A DNA stretch of 64,000 nucleotides from an uncultured Chryseobacterium sp. (GCA_913778505.1 CAJYWD010000032.1:1-64000), one strand, 5' to 3'. Positions 17,091-26,177 are shown, numbered from the stretch's first letter. Notes: generated by a model from the sequence alone, not told the origin. Translations and numbers: made by a program.

Positions 17091-18329
17091 ATGAGATTAC
17101 TTATTGTAGGAAACGGTGGTCGTGCTTCGGCTCTAGCAACTAAACTAAGCGAAGACAGCAGAATTACAAAGATGTTTTTCGCACCCGGAAACGCCACTAC
17201 CGAAAAATTAGGAGAAAACATCAACGAGACAGATATCATCCTACTTAGGGATTTTGCCATCAAGAATAAGGTGGATTTGACAATTGTTGGTCCGGAAGCG
17301 CCTCTTGTAGAAGGAATCGTGGATGAGTTCAAAAAAGTTGACCTTAAGGTTTTTGGTCCTACAAAAAAAGCGGCTTCTTTGGAAGGAAGTAAGGCATTTT
17401 CTAAGAAGTTTATGAAAACTTATGGCATCAAAACAGCTGAGTCTGTAACATTTGATTCTTATGCAGATGCTAAAGAATATCTTCAAAATCAGAAATTCCC
17501 GATTGTTATCAAGGCTAGCGGTTTGGCTGGCGGAAAAGGTGTTGTGATTGCTGAAGATCTGGAAGAAGCAGAAGGAACGATTCACGACTTTATGATTAAA
17601 AGAATTTTTGGCGATGCCGGGATTCAGGTAATTATAGAAGAATTTTTGCAAGGTTTCGAAGCTTCAATCATTGCAGTTTCCAACGGGGATAAAATTTTCC
17701 CTTTCATTCCTGCAAAAGATTATAAAAAAGTAGGAAACGGAGATAAAGGCTTGAATACAGGCGGAATGGGTTCTGCAGCGCCAAGTCCGGAATTCAAAGA
17801 CGAGCATTTTCAGGATTTTGTTCAGAATATTATGAATCCAACCGTTCAAGGCCTTAAAACAGAAGGTCTTAGTTTCAAAGGATTTATTTTCTTTGGATTA
17901 ATGGTAACTGAAAAAGGCGCTTATCTGTTGGAATACAATATGAGATTAGGTGACCCGGAAACTCAGGTTCTTTTGCCATTGTTGGAGAACAATTTGGTAG
18001 ATGTTATCGAGGATTGTCTTCACGGAAAGGAATTGGAGTTGAGATTCAAAAACAAAAAGGCTGTTTGTTTGGTGGTTTGTTCAGGAGGTTATCCTCAGAA
18101 TCACGAGACTGGCTACGAGATAACTGGGGCAGAAAAAGTGAAGAACAGTACATTGCTCTACGCCGGAGCAGATTACAGAGGCGGTCGAGTGGTTTCGACA
18201 GGAGGTAGAGTTCTGAATCTTGTTGCACTTGGCGACACGTTCGAGGAAGCTCGCAAGAAAGTTTACGAAGACGCTAATGTTGTGGACTTTGACTACGGAT
18301 TTTTCCGAGACGATATTGCGAAATTTTAA
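17091..18329 (+). CDS. purD: Phosphoribosylamine-glycine ligase (GAR synthetase)
   Basis: 412 aa, full-length PurD. It ligates glycine to phosphoribosylamine with ATP, the second step of de novo purine synthesis. The N-terminal Rossmann-like domain starts MRLLIVGNGGRASALA. The ATP-grasp core follows (FPIVIKASGLAGGKGVVIAED; NTGGMGSAAPSP), and the metal-binding region is EYNMRLGDPETQVLLP. It stands alone here; guaA, another purine gene, lies about 1.1 kb downstream but behind a terminator. Confidence 0.96.
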   Translation: MRLLIVGNGGRASALATKLSEDSRITKMFFAPGNATTEKLGENINETDIILLRDFAIKNKVDLTIVGPEAPLVEGIVDEFKKVDLKVFGPTKKAASLEGSKAFSKKFMKTYGIKTAESVTFDSYADAKEYLQNQKFPIVIKASGLAGGKGVVIAEDLEEAEGTIHDFMIKRIFGDAGIQVIIEEFLQGFEASIIAVSNGDKIFPFIPAKDYKKVGNGDKGLNTGGMGSAAPSPEFKDEHFQDFVQNIMNPTVQGLKTEGLSFKGFIFFGLMVTEKGAYLLEYNMRLGDPETQVLLPLLENNLVDVIEDCLHGKELELRFKNKKAVCLVVCSGGYPQNHETGYEITGAEKVKNSTLLYAGADYRGGRVVSTGGRVLNLVALGDTFEEARKKVYEDANVVDFDYGFFRDDIAKF

Positions 18330-18337
18330 AAATAACG

Positions 18338-18370
18338 AGAGATGTTGGGCGACCAACGTCTCTTTTTTTT
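18338..18370 (+). terminator. Terminator of purD
   Basis: 11-bp stem AGAGATGTTGG / CCAACGTCTCT with one wobble, loop GCGA, then eight T. Confidence 0.9.
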
Positions 18371-18480
18371 AGAAGCTTAATCCCGCTGTCCGCTGTATCT
18401 TTTTTTGTTTTATCAGGTTTTGTCATTAGAAAGACATTTGGTCAAAAACAAAAAAAGGATGCCGCTACCATCGGGGCTAG
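18371..18480. repeat. Oligo-T/oligo-A hairpin repeat, copy R2
   Basis: GCTTAATCCCGCTGTCCGCT...TTTTTTT and AAAAAAAGGATGCCGC...ATCGGGGCT bracket a ~50-nt variable loop. It begins directly at the T-run of the purD terminator. Confidence 0.8.
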
Positions 18481-18649
18481 TTAGCGATTCGGAAATTGAA
18501 TAAGGAATTTAATTTAATATAAAGGCTTCGAGAGCCTCAGCCTGACATCGGCTGAAAAATAATTGTTCAGTATTAGAATTGTCACACGGAGTTTATTAAA
18601 GTTATAAATCAATTATCAACTATCAACTATCAATTATCATTTATAAAAT
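18481..18649. other. Intergenic remainder with short AT repeats
   Basis: Contains CTTCGAGAGCCTCAGCCTGAC and, just before the methyltransferase, several ATCAATTATCA / ATCAACTATCA units (18608-18642) of a type also present before the pirin gene. No ORF seen. Confidence 0.5.
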
Positions 18650-19414
18650 ATGCCTTGGAATCCGGAAATATACGACCAGTTCAAACAAGAACGTTCAGCG
18701 CCTTATTTCGATTTGATAAAATTGGTGGAGAAAGAATCCAATATGTCGGTTATTGATTTAGGTTGCGGAACAGGCGAGTTGACGTCCGGACTTTTGGATT
18801 TCATTCCTAATTCTCAAATTATTGGCATCGATTCTTCTGCAGAAATGCTACAGAAAGCTGAACAATATGCAACTAAAAGATTACAGTTCTTCCAAAGAAG
18901 CGTTGAAGAGCAAGTAGAGTTAAATGAAAAATTTGATTTGATTGTTGCCAACGCATCTCTGCAATGGTGTCAAAATCATCAGGAATTATTCCCAAAACTG
19001 ATTTCAAAACTAAATCCGGAAGGACAATTGGCAGTTCAGGTTCCCTCGAATCATAATTTTATAGTTCATCAGTTATTATCAGTCGTTGCGGAGCACGAAG
19101 TTTATCAGAAGCATTTCAATGGTTGGAAAAGAGAATATTCGGTTCTTAATATAGAAGATTACGCCAAGATTTTGTCAGACAAAGAAGGCAAAAAAATCAA
19201 TGTCTTCGAAAAGGTTTATCCGCACATTATGAAAGATGCAGACGCGGTTTTCGATTGGGCTTCTGGAACAGCAATGATCCCTTTCGTAGAAAAACTTCCG
19301 GAATATTTGAAGGAACAGTACAAACAAGATTATAAAAAAGAATTGAGGAAAGCACTTCCAGGTTCGCCGGTTTTTTATCCATTCAAAAGAACCTTTATTT
19401 ACGCACAATTTTAA
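18650..19414 (+). CDS. Class I SAM methyltransferase, trans-aconitate methyltransferase-like
   Basis: 254 aa. The N-terminus MPWNPEIYDQFKQERSAPYFDL and motif I VIDLGCGTGEL (residues 34-44) match Tam-type methyltransferases, which methylate trans-aconitate at a carboxyl group. Further conserved parts are IIGIDSSAEML (acidic loop) and FDLIVANASLQWCQNH. The cytoplasmic role is probably detoxification of a dicarboxylate, but the substrate is not proven. It precedes guaA by 17 bp in the same direction and is likely co-transcribed with it. Confidence 0.85.
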   Translation: MPWNPEIYDQFKQERSAPYFDLIKLVEKESNMSVIDLGCGTGELTSGLLDFIPNSQIIGIDSSAEMLQKAEQYATKRLQFFQRSVEEQVELNEKFDLIVANASLQWCQNHQELFPKLISKLNPEGQLAVQVPSNHNFIVHQLLSVVAEHEVYQKHFNGWKREYSVLNIEDYAKILSDKEGKKINVFEKVYPHIMKDADAVFDWASGTAMIPFVEKLPEYLKEQYKQDYKKELRKALPGSPVFYPFKRTFIYAQF

Positions 19415-19431
19415 AAATATTACAACATTAT

Positions 19432-20961
19432 ATGCAAAACGGAATTATCATTTTAGACTTCGGTTCACAGTACAACCAACTCATCGGGAGAAGAATCCGT
19501 GAAATGGAGGTCTATTCGGAAATAGTACCATTCAATACACCATTAGCAGAAATTCTTGAGAAAAAACCAAGAGGAATCATCCTTTCTGGCGGACCAAGTT
19601 CTGTGAACGCAGAAAATGCGCACCTTGTAGAAAAAGAATTGTATGAGCAGGGAATTCCCGTTCTCGGAATCTGCTACGGAATGCAACTCACCGCACATCT
19701 TTTGGGCGGAAAAGTCGCAAAAGGAGAAAAAGGCGAATATGGAAAAGCACATCTTGAAATCGTTAAAGAAAGTGAATTATTGAAAGGTGTTTATCAGAAT
19801 TCCATAGTCTGGATGAGCCATTTTGACGAGGTTGCAGAATTGCCGGAAGGTTTTGAACTTAATGCAAAATCAGGCGTAATCGCTTCGATTTCAAATCCCG
19901 ACAAAAAGATTTATGCCGTACAGTTTCATCCGGAAGTGTCGCACACAGAGGAGGGCGGCAAGATGCTTGAGAACTTCGTTTTCGGAATCTGTAAAGCCGA
20001 TAAAAACTGGAAACTGACGAATTATATCGAAAAAACCGTTGCAGAAATCAAAGAAAATGTGGGCGACCAGAAAGTGATTCTGGGATTATCCGGCGGTGTA
20101 GATTCTTCTGTTGCTGCGGTGTTGATTCACAAAGCGATTGGTGACCAGCTGAATTGCATTTTCGTAGATACCGGACTTTTGAGAAAAGACGAAGGCAAAA
20201 AAGTAATGGAAAATTACGGCAAGCATTTTCACATGAACATCAAAATGGTAGATGCTTCAGAAAGATTCCTTTCCAAATTAGCAGGCATCGGCGACCCTGA
20301 GGAAAAACGTAAAATCATTGGCAACGAATTCGTCCACGTTTTCGATGAAGAATCGAAACAAATCGAAGGTGCAAAATTCCTGGCGCAGGGAACCATTTAT
20401 CCGGATGTTATCGAGTCTCAGTCTGTGAAAGGACCTTCAGCTGTGATTAAATCGCATCACAATGTAGGAGGACTTCCGGAAGAAATGGAATTCCAACTGT
20501 TGGAACCGTTGAGAGAATTGTTCAAAGATGAGGTGAGAAAAGTAGGAGAGGAATTGGGAATTCCGCACGAGCTGGTTTACAGACATCCGTTTCCAGGTCC
20601 TGGTTTAGGAATCCGGGTTTTAGGAGAAGTAGATGCAGAAAAAGTTAGAATTTTGCAGGAAGCTGATGATATCTTCATCGAGGAATTGTATAAAAATGAT
20701 TTGTACGAGAAAGTGTCGCAGGCATTTGTCGTTCTTCTTCCGGTAAAATCTGTAGGCGTAATGGGCGATGAAAGAACTTATGAATATACAGCTGTCGTTC
20801 GTTCCGCCAACACCATTGATTTTATGACAGCAACCTGGAGCAGATTGCCTTATGAGTTTTTGGATACGGTTTCCAGCAGAATCATCAATGAAGTGCGTGG
20901 CATCAACAGAGTGGCTTATGACATCAGTTCCAAACCACCAGCAACGATTGAGTGGGAATAG
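19432..20961 (+). CDS. guaA: GMP synthase (glutamine-hydrolysing)
   Basis: 509 aa two-domain enzyme converting XMP to GMP. The class I glutamine amidotransferase domain has nucleophile Cys81 in GICYGMQ and the His/Glu pair in QFHPEVSHTEEGG. The ATP pyrophosphatase domain has the PP-loop LGLSGGVDSSVAAVLIH. The dimerisation domain ends with the conserved DISSKPPATIEWE. It follows the methyltransferase gene closely and is ended by a strong terminator. Confidence 0.97.
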   Translation: MQNGIIILDFGSQYNQLIGRRIREMEVYSEIVPFNTPLAEILEKKPRGIILSGGPSSVNAENAHLVEKELYEQGIPVLGICYGMQLTAHLLGGKVAKGEKGEYGKAHLEIVKESELLKGVYQNSIVWMSHFDEVAELPEGFELNAKSGVIASISNPDKKIYAVQFHPEVSHTEEGGKMLENFVFGICKADKNWKLTNYIEKTVAEIKENVGDQKVILGLSGGVDSSVAAVLIHKAIGDQLNCIFVDTGLLRKDEGKKVMENYGKHFHMNIKMVDASERFLSKLAGIGDPEEKRKIIGNEFVHVFDEESKQIEGAKFLAQGTIYPDVIESQSVKGPSAVIKSHHNVGGLPEEMEFQLLEPLRELFKDEVRKVGEELGIPHELVYRHPFPGPGLGIRVLGEVDAEKVRILQEADDIFIEELYKNDLYEKVSQAFVVLLPVKSVGVMGDERTYEYTAVVRSANTIDFMTATWSRLPYEFLDTVSSRIINEVRGINRVAYDISSKPPATIEWE

Positions 20962-20993
20962 TTGATGAATGATAAATTATAATTGATAAATTT

Positions 20994-21024
20994 AAAAACC
21001 AGCATTTCTTTGCTGGTTTTTGCT
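20994..21024 (+). terminator. Terminator of guaA
   Basis: Stem AAAAACCAGC / GCTGGTTTTT (11 bp with the flanking A-T pair), loop ATTTCTTT, T-run at the end of the 3' arm. Confidence 0.88.
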
Positions 21025-21060
21025 TGAAGGAATACTATATTTGATTTTAAAAAAATCATA

Positions 21061-21435
21061 ATGAAAGGGAATAATGAGGAATCGCAAATTCATTCTAACT
21101 ACAAAAAAGCAGCAGATTTAATTTATCTTTCTGGTGCTTTAGGAATTGGGATTTTGATTTGGAAGTCCGATACTTTGGATAATGGATTGAAAATATTTAT
21201 TGCTTCAACTTCTTTAGGTTTTGTTTTCATACTTGGTTATTTTGTAAGTAAGGGTATAGAATGGATTAAGTACGTCCTTGCTGTGCTTCTTTTTTTTGGA
21301 ATAGCAGGATTGCCTTTTATCTTCCAGAATCTTAAGAATGATTTAATCTTAGGAATAGTTAATGTTGCGTAAACTATTTTACAGACTTGGGCTGCATTTC
21401 TACTATTTAAAGTTCCCAAAGAGTTAACATTGTAG
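21061..21435 (+). pseudogene. Small membrane protein gene with an in-frame internal stop
   Basis: The ORF from ATG 21061 stops at TAA 21370 after 103 aa with three predicted membrane segments (LIYLSGALGIGILIW; IASTSLGFVFILGYF; YVLAVLLFFGIAGLPFIF). Reading on in the same frame gives ILQTWAAFLLFKVPKE to TAG 21433. That is the usual C-terminal signature (QxxLQxxAlyLLFK) of this family of small four-helix Flavobacteria membrane proteins, as I remember it. The TAA falls where homologs have Gln, so a CAA-to-TAA mutation is the simplest reading. The short form may still be made. Function unknown. Confidence 0.7.
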
Positions 21436-21457
21436 ATAGTTGAAATTTTTATACAAA

Positions 21458-21491
21458 AAAGACCTAATCAAATCTGAATAGGTCTTTCATT
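21458..21491. terminator. Bidirectional terminator between convergent genes
   Basis: 9-bp stem AAAGACCTA / TAGGTCTTT with a 12-nt loop. A-run before and T-rich after, so it can serve both the + strand membrane gene and the - strand flavoprotein. Confidence 0.75.
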
Positions 21492-21509
21492 TTATTGATA
21501 GTCAAATGA

Positions 21510-23021
21510 TTATCTCTTCCTAACATTCTCCAGAATATCAGGAAAATAAGTGTCAGAAAGATGTTCGAACTCATCACCTCTCATAAACATTGATGCATCC
21601 ACTTGGTCGTAAGATTCTCTTCCTGCTGCGGCAATCAACTCATTGCAGGTGTGTAAAGTATTTTTGTGAAACTGATAAACACGTTCGGTTTTATCATTGG
21701 TGTCCAATCCTTTGATGAGCATTTTGTCTTGGGTTGCCACTCCTGTTGGGCAAGTATTGGCATTGCATCGCAGCGCCTGAATACAGCCCAGGGAAAACAT
21801 AAATCCTCTGGCATTGTTACAAAGGTCTGCACCCATGGCAATGGCTCTTAGAATATCCAAAGATGTCAAAACTTTTCCGCTGGCAATGATTTTTAATTTG
21901 TCTCTTAATTCATAATTGATCAAAGTCTTATTCACAAAAATCAATGCAGGTTCCAATGGCATGCCGACACCGTCCGAGAATTCTGGTGGCGCAGCGCCGG
22001 TTCCGCCTTCCGCACCGTCTATGGTGATGAAATCCGGATAAATATTCAGGACGTTCATTTGTTCGCAGATGTCTTCAAACTCTTTAGTGTCGCCGATGCA
22101 CAGCTTGAATCCAACGGGTTTTCCGCCAGAAAGTTCACGCAATTGGTCTACAAATTCCAGCAAACCAGCGGCATCAGAAAATGCGCTGTGAGAAGGTGGC
22201 GAAAGAATTGTCACTCCCGGCGGCACGTGACGGATTTTGGCAATCTCGGGCGTGTTTTTCACAGCTGGCAATACGCCACCGTGACCAGGCTTCGCACCTT
22301 GAGACAATTTGATCTCGATCATTTTCACATTCTCCAGCGTCGCATATTTTGTGAACAGTTCCGGGCTGAAGTTTCCGCTCTCATCACGACAGCCAAAATA
22401 ACCTGTTCCAATCTGCCACACCAAATCGCCGCCTTGCAGATGGTGCGGCGAAATGCCTCCTTCACCTGTGTTATGATAAAAGTTTCCTTTTTTGGCACCG
22501 CGGTTCAGCGCCATCTGAGCACGGTCGCTCAGGGCGCCAAAACTCATCGCCGAAATGTTGAGAAGGGAGGCGTAATAAGGCTGTCTGCAATTCTTGCCAA
22601 TCCATACTCTCGGTAATTCTTCTTTAGGATGTTTGGCGTATATAGAATGTTTGATGCCCTCATATTTCCGATGATTGATTTCCAGCTGAGTTCCGAATGG
22701 CACGGTGTCGCTCAGGTTTTTTGACCTTCTGTAAACAGCAGACCGCTGATTTCTCGGGAAAGGTTTACCGTCCGTCTCGCGCTCAATAAAATACTGCTGA
22801 ATTTCCGGTGAGATCTCCTCAAAGAAATAGCGGAAGTAGCCGAGAACCGGAAAGTTCCTCAGAATGGCATGCTTGGTTTGATACGTATTGTAGATACCGA
22901 CAATGTACAAGAAAGTCAGGAAAATTGGAATCCAGTAATGCGCTTTTATCAATAGTGCCGTTGTCCAGGTCACAATCAGAACCACTATGCCCCAAATGAT
23001 GAATTGTTTTCTCATAGTCAA
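21510..23021 (-). CDS. Membrane-anchored FMN-binding glutamate synthase-like protein
   Basis: 503 aa. Two N-terminal membrane segments (IIWGIVVLIVTWTTALLI and IPIFLTFLYIVGIYN) precede a domain homologous to the FMN-binding half of glutamate synthase: ISAMSFGALSDRAQMALNRGAKKG, SQGAKPGHGGVLP, ITIDGAEGGTGAAPPEFSDGVG, and the 3Fe-4S-type cysteines LRCNANTCPTGVATQ. It lacks the amidotransferase domain, so it is not a normal GOGAT. The electron donor and reaction of this family are unsettled. Starts at MTMRK or three codons in; both fit. It lies downstream of the M1 peptidase gene on the same strand. Confidence 0.88.
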   Translation of the reverse strand: MTMRKQFIIWGIVVLIVTWTTALLIKAHYWIPIFLTFLYIVGIYNTYQTKHAILRNFPVLGYFRYFFEEISPEIQQYFIERETDGKPFPRNQRSAVYRRSKNLSDTVPFGTQLEINHRKYEGIKHSIYAKHPKEELPRVWIGKNCRQPYYASLLNISAMSFGALSDRAQMALNRGAKKGNFYHNTGEGGISPHHLQGGDLVWQIGTGYFGCRDESGNFSPELFTKYATLENVKMIEIKLSQGAKPGHGGVLPAVKNTPEIAKIRHVPPGVTILSPPSHSAFSDAAGLLEFVDQLRELSGGKPVGFKLCIGDTKEFEDICEQMNVLNIYPDFITIDGAEGGTGAAPPEFSDGVGMPLEPALIFVNKTLINYELRDKLKIIASGKVLTSLDILRAIAMGADLCNNARGFMFSLGCIQALRCNANTCPTGVATQDKMLIKGLDTNDKTERVYQFHKNTLHTCNELIAAAGRESYDQVDASMFMRGDEFEHLSDTYFPDILENVRKR

Positions 23022-23103
23022 TTTTGTGTAGGGTGTTAAAACAAAACCATCTCAAACCTTGATTTGAAATGGCTTTTTATAAGGAAATAAAGTTACTGAA
23101 ATA

Positions 23104-24732
23104 TTAATTAACAGCCTTGACTTTGATATAATAATTTTTATCAAACTCTACAGGCTTGTCAGATTTCAAAGTCGTGGTCTGGTTTTGTTCTGTTGGTTTT
23201 AATTCCTGTCCATCAGCTAATCGGATTGGAAGTTTAAGGTTCGGAACAACATTCGTCCATTTGTAAGTCAACTGATTGCCGTTTTGCTTGTATTCCAAAG
23301 TCGGAATTTTTACCGTTCTCAGATATTGGTCAAAAATCGATTGCAAATCGATGCCTGATTTTTGGATGAAATAATCTTCTATTTGTTTCGTAGTAACGGT
23401 TTGATGATAAAAATCCTTGTTCATTCCTCGTAATATCTGGCGGAATTTTTCATCATCGTTAATAACCTGACGAATCGTATGAATCATATTGGCACCTTTA
23501 GGATACATATCACCACTGCCTTCATTGCGGATGCCATACGAGCCGATAATTGGCTTATCATTCTGGATATTTTGCCTTAAACCCTGAACATAACGGTCGC
23601 CCTCGGCTTTACCATAATTGTAATCTACGAAGATCGGTTCGGAATAAGTCGTAAAACTCTCGTGAATCCACATATCGGCCTGGTCTTTTGCTGTGATGTT
23701 GTTCGCAAACCATTCGTGGCCGGACTCATGGATGATGATATAGTCCCATTTCAGCCCGATTCCGGTTCCCGAAAGGTCTCTCCCGAGATAACCATTTTGG
23801 TACTTGTTACCGTAGGCCACATTGCTCTGATGTTCCATTCCAAGATGTGGCGATTCCACGATTTTGTAAGAATCTTCATAAAAAGGGTAAGGCCCAAACC
23901 AATATTCAAAGGCTTTCAGCATTGGCTTGGCTTGCTGAAATTGTTTTTTGGCTTTGTCAAGATTATAATCTAAGACCCAATAATCCAGGTCAAGTTTTCC
24001 TTTTTCGCCGTTAAAAGTGTCTTTAAAATTCACATATTTTCCGATGGAAGGGATGATAGAATAATCGTTGATTGGATTTTTCACTTCCCAAAGCCAGGAT
24101 TTTTTATCGCCAAGATTTCCTTCTTTGATTAATCTTCCGTTGCCAACGCCCACCAAATCTTTTGGCGTAATGATTTTGAAAGTGATGCCATTCTCCGGTT
24201 CATCGCTCCAGATGTCTTTTACAGGAAGCCAGATGCTGGCACCAATTCCTTCGTCCGCAGCGGTCATCCAGGGATTTCCATTTTTATCCTTAGTGAAAAT
24301 CCAACCGCCGTCCCAGGGTGCATGTTTGGCAATCAGCGGATTTCCGGAATAATCAATATCAATCGTATATTTTTCGCCTTTTCTGAAGTTCTTTTTCGTA
24401 GATAAGAAAATAAAATCGCCATCAGTCTTTTTTCCGGCAATAGGAAAGCTTGCCGAGATTTTGTCCGCTTTCATCGGTTGTTGCAAATCGATTTGAAACG
24501 TTGGGTTTTTGATGTCTTTTTCAATCGTCAGGCTGATTTTATTGCTACCTTTGATACTTTTGGTTCCGAAATCCGGCTCCACAACAATATCATATTTTTT
24601 GACATCCCAAAAGTTCCTGAATTCTGTATTAGAACCCTTCAGCGTATCGGTTTTGGTTGGATTGGCATCCTCAAACATCTGAGCTTGAGAAACTCCGGAG
24701 ATTAATATAGCAAGCAGTAAGATTTTTTTCAT
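23104..24732 (-). CDS. Secreted M1-family metallopeptidase
   Basis: 542 aa with a Sec signal peptide (MKKILLLAILISGVSQAQ). The zinc motif HESGHEWFANN is followed by ADMWIHESFTTYSE, giving the HExxH-x18-E arrangement of M1 aminopeptidases. The equivalent of the GAMEN exopeptidase loop reads HLGMEHQS. The catalytic core ends with the FRQILRGMNKDFYHQTVTTKQIEDYF region, and there is no large ERAP-type C-terminal domain. It likely trims peptides in the periplasm or at the cell surface. Transcription runs towards the flavoprotein gene 82 bp away. Confidence 0.92.
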   Translation of the reverse strand: MKKILLLAILISGVSQAQMFEDANPTKTDTLKGSNTEFRNFWDVKKYDIVVEPDFGTKSIKGSNKISLTIEKDIKNPTFQIDLQQPMKADKISASFPIAGKKTDGDFIFLSTKKNFRKGEKYTIDIDYSGNPLIAKHAPWDGGWIFTKDKNGNPWMTAADEGIGASIWLPVKDIWSDEPENGITFKIITPKDLVGVGNGRLIKEGNLGDKKSWLWEVKNPINDYSIIPSIGKYVNFKDTFNGEKGKLDLDYWVLDYNLDKAKKQFQQAKPMLKAFEYWFGPYPFYEDSYKIVESPHLGMEHQSNVAYGNKYQNGYLGRDLSGTGIGLKWDYIIIHESGHEWFANNITAKDQADMWIHESFTTYSEPIFVDYNYGKAEGDRYVQGLRQNIQNDKPIIGSYGIRNEGSGDMYPKGANMIHTIRQVINDDEKFRQILRGMNKDFYHQTVTTKQIEDYFIQKSGIDLQSIFDQYLRTVKIPTLEYKQNGNQLTYKWTNVVPNLKLPIRLADGQELKPTEQNQTTTLKSDKPVEFDKNYYIKVKAVN

Positions 24733-24813
24733 TTTTAATTTTCTTTAGAATTAGTTTCAAATTGGAAACAAAACGTTACAAAATTAAATAAAAGTATTAT
24801 ACAAAATCATTAT

Positions 24814-24891
24814 TAGGAGCTATATCCCGCTATCCGCTATATCTTTTTTTTTTGGCAAAAAAAGAAAAAGGATGCCGCTGCTATGGGGCTA
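24814..24891. repeat. Oligo-T/oligo-A hairpin repeat, copy R3
   Basis: GCTATATCCCGCTATCCGCT...TTTTTTTTT, GGC, AAAAAAAG...GGATGCCGCTGCTATGGGGCT. This is the copy with the shortest loop. It lies between the M1 gene start and the dusB 3' end. Confidence 0.8.
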
Positions 24892-24950
24892 TGGATTTTG
24901 TCAGTCAATCAACTTTTTGTCGACATTGTTTGATTTTGAGATAAAATTAA

Positions 24951-25005
24951 AACCCTTTCAGAAATCGAAGATTTGGCTTGGCCAATTTCAAACTCTGAAA
25001 GGGTT
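24951..25005. repeat. Inverted repeat AACCCTTTCAGA...TCTGAAAGGGTT
   Basis: 12-bp perfect arms separated by 31 nt. Could act as a terminator for dusB on the - strand but has no long T-run. Confidence 0.75.
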
Positions 25006-25021
25006 AAAATATTATTCATTG

Positions 25022-25094
25022 AGAAGCTCCGTAGGAGCGAAATGTTTGTAGCAAATGAGTCCGTAGGGAATGTCAAGCTCCGTAGGAGCGATAC
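25022..25094. repeat. GCTCCGTAGGAGC repeat cluster
   Basis: Two exact copies of the palindromic unit GCTCCGTAGGAGC (25026-25038 and 25077-25089) flank a degenerate one (GAGTCCGTAGGGAA). I recall this unit as a common dispersed repeat in Bacteroidetes. With R3 and the AACCCTTTC repeat it fills the 369-bp gap between the M1 gene and dusB. Confidence 0.75.
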
Positions 25095-25101
25095 TTCTAG
25101 C

Positions 25102-26091
25102 TTAAATTACATTTTCCTGATAAAAATGCTTCGTCTCTTCAATAATTTCATCAATTTGTTCAAGCGTCAAAGCCTGAAGAAACTTGGTCTTAAATTCTTT
25201 AAAATGAGGAATTCCACGGAAATAATTGCTGTAATGCTGGCGCATCTCCACGATTCCCGGACGTTCACCTTTCCATTCTACAGACCAAAGCGCATGGTTT
25301 TTCACCGCTTCCAGTCTTTCGGCAATCGTTGGCTCAGGAAGAATTTCTCCGGTCTCGAAAAAATGCTTGATTTCGTTAAAAATCCAGGGATAACCAATCG
25401 CTCCACGACCAATCATGATGCCGTCGCAGTTGTATTTATTTTTATATTCCAAAGCTTTTTCGGGAGAATCTACATCGCCGTTTCCAAAAATCGGAATTTC
25501 GATATTCGGATTATTTTTGATTCTTGAGATGTGTTCCCAGTCTGCCTGACCTTTGTACATTTGAGCCCGCGTTCTGGCGTGGATGGTCAAGGCTTTGATG
25601 CCTGTATCTTGCAATCTTTCGGCAACTTTATCAATATTGATGCTGCTATCGTCCCAGCCCAATCTGGTTTTTACAGTAACAGGCAAATGGGTAGAACTCA
25701 CAACCGCTTTCGTCAATCGAACCATTAAATCAATGTCTTTCAAAACCCCGGCTCCGGCTCCTTTGCAAACCACTTTTTTCACGGGACAACCAAAATTAAT
25801 ATCCACCAAATCCGGCTCTACGGTCTCCACAATTCTTGCCGACATCGCCATGGCTTCCTCATCGCCACCAAATATCTGGATCCCGACAGGTCTTTCGTAA
25901 TCGAAAATATCAAGCTTCTTGCGGCTCTTAATTGCGTCACGAATCAGTCCTTCCGAAGAAATAAACTCGGAGTACATCAGGTCTGCGCCGTGCATTTTGC
26001 ACAATTTCCGGAAAGGTGGGTCACTTACATCTTCCATTGGCGCCAGCAAAAGCGGAAAGTCAGGAAGTTCTATGTTGCCAATTTTTACCAT
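25102..26091 (-). CDS. dusB: tRNA-dihydrouridine synthase (DusB-like)
   Basis: 329 aa FMN enzyme that reduces uridines in the tRNA D-loop with NADPH. TIM-barrel motifs: LLAPMEDVSDPPFRKLC, DINFGCPVKKVVCKGAGAGVLKD with the catalytic Cys, VTVKTRLGWDD, and ALTIHARTRAQMYKGQADW. The FMN phosphate-binding part reads IFGNGDVDSPEKAL and GIMIGRGAIGYPWIF. A C-terminal helical domain follows (MRQHYSNYFRGIPHFKEFK). A -7 motif only four bases upstream of the ATG suggests a leaderless message. Confidence 0.95.
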   Translation of the reverse strand: MVKIGNIELPDFPLLLAPMEDVSDPPFRKLCKMHGADLMYSEFISSEGLIRDAIKSRKKLDIFDYERPVGIQIFGGDEEAMAMSARIVETVEPDLVDINFGCPVKKVVCKGAGAGVLKDIDLMVRLTKAVVSSTHLPVTVKTRLGWDDSSINIDKVAERLQDTGIKALTIHARTRAQMYKGQADWEHISRIKNNPNIEIPIFGNGDVDSPEKALEYKNKYNCDGIMIGRGAIGYPWIFNEIKHFFETGEILPEPTIAERLEAVKNHALWSVEWKGERPGIVEMRQHYSNYFRGIPHFKEFKTKFLQALTLEQIDEIIEETKHFYQENVI

Positions 26092-26095
26092 TCTG

Positions 26096-26103
26096 CAAAG
26101 ATA
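26096..26103 (-). promoter_or_regulatory. -7 promoter element of dusB (leaderless candidate)
   Basis: On the - strand TATCTTTG matches TAnnTTTG and ends four nt before the dusB ATG. A start site 5-7 nt downstream would put the message 5' end at the start codon. Confidence 0.6.
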
Positions 26104-26177
26104 ATCATTCCTGCAATTTCTTATTTAAATTCAGTCTTAATTCCTTATTCGGTAAATTTGTAGGATAATCAAAATAA

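Noticed and set aside
22059-22616. 185-aa + strand ORF opposite the FMN glutamate-synthase-like gene
   Set aside because: Antisense shadow; amino acid composition is atypical and no domain is visible.
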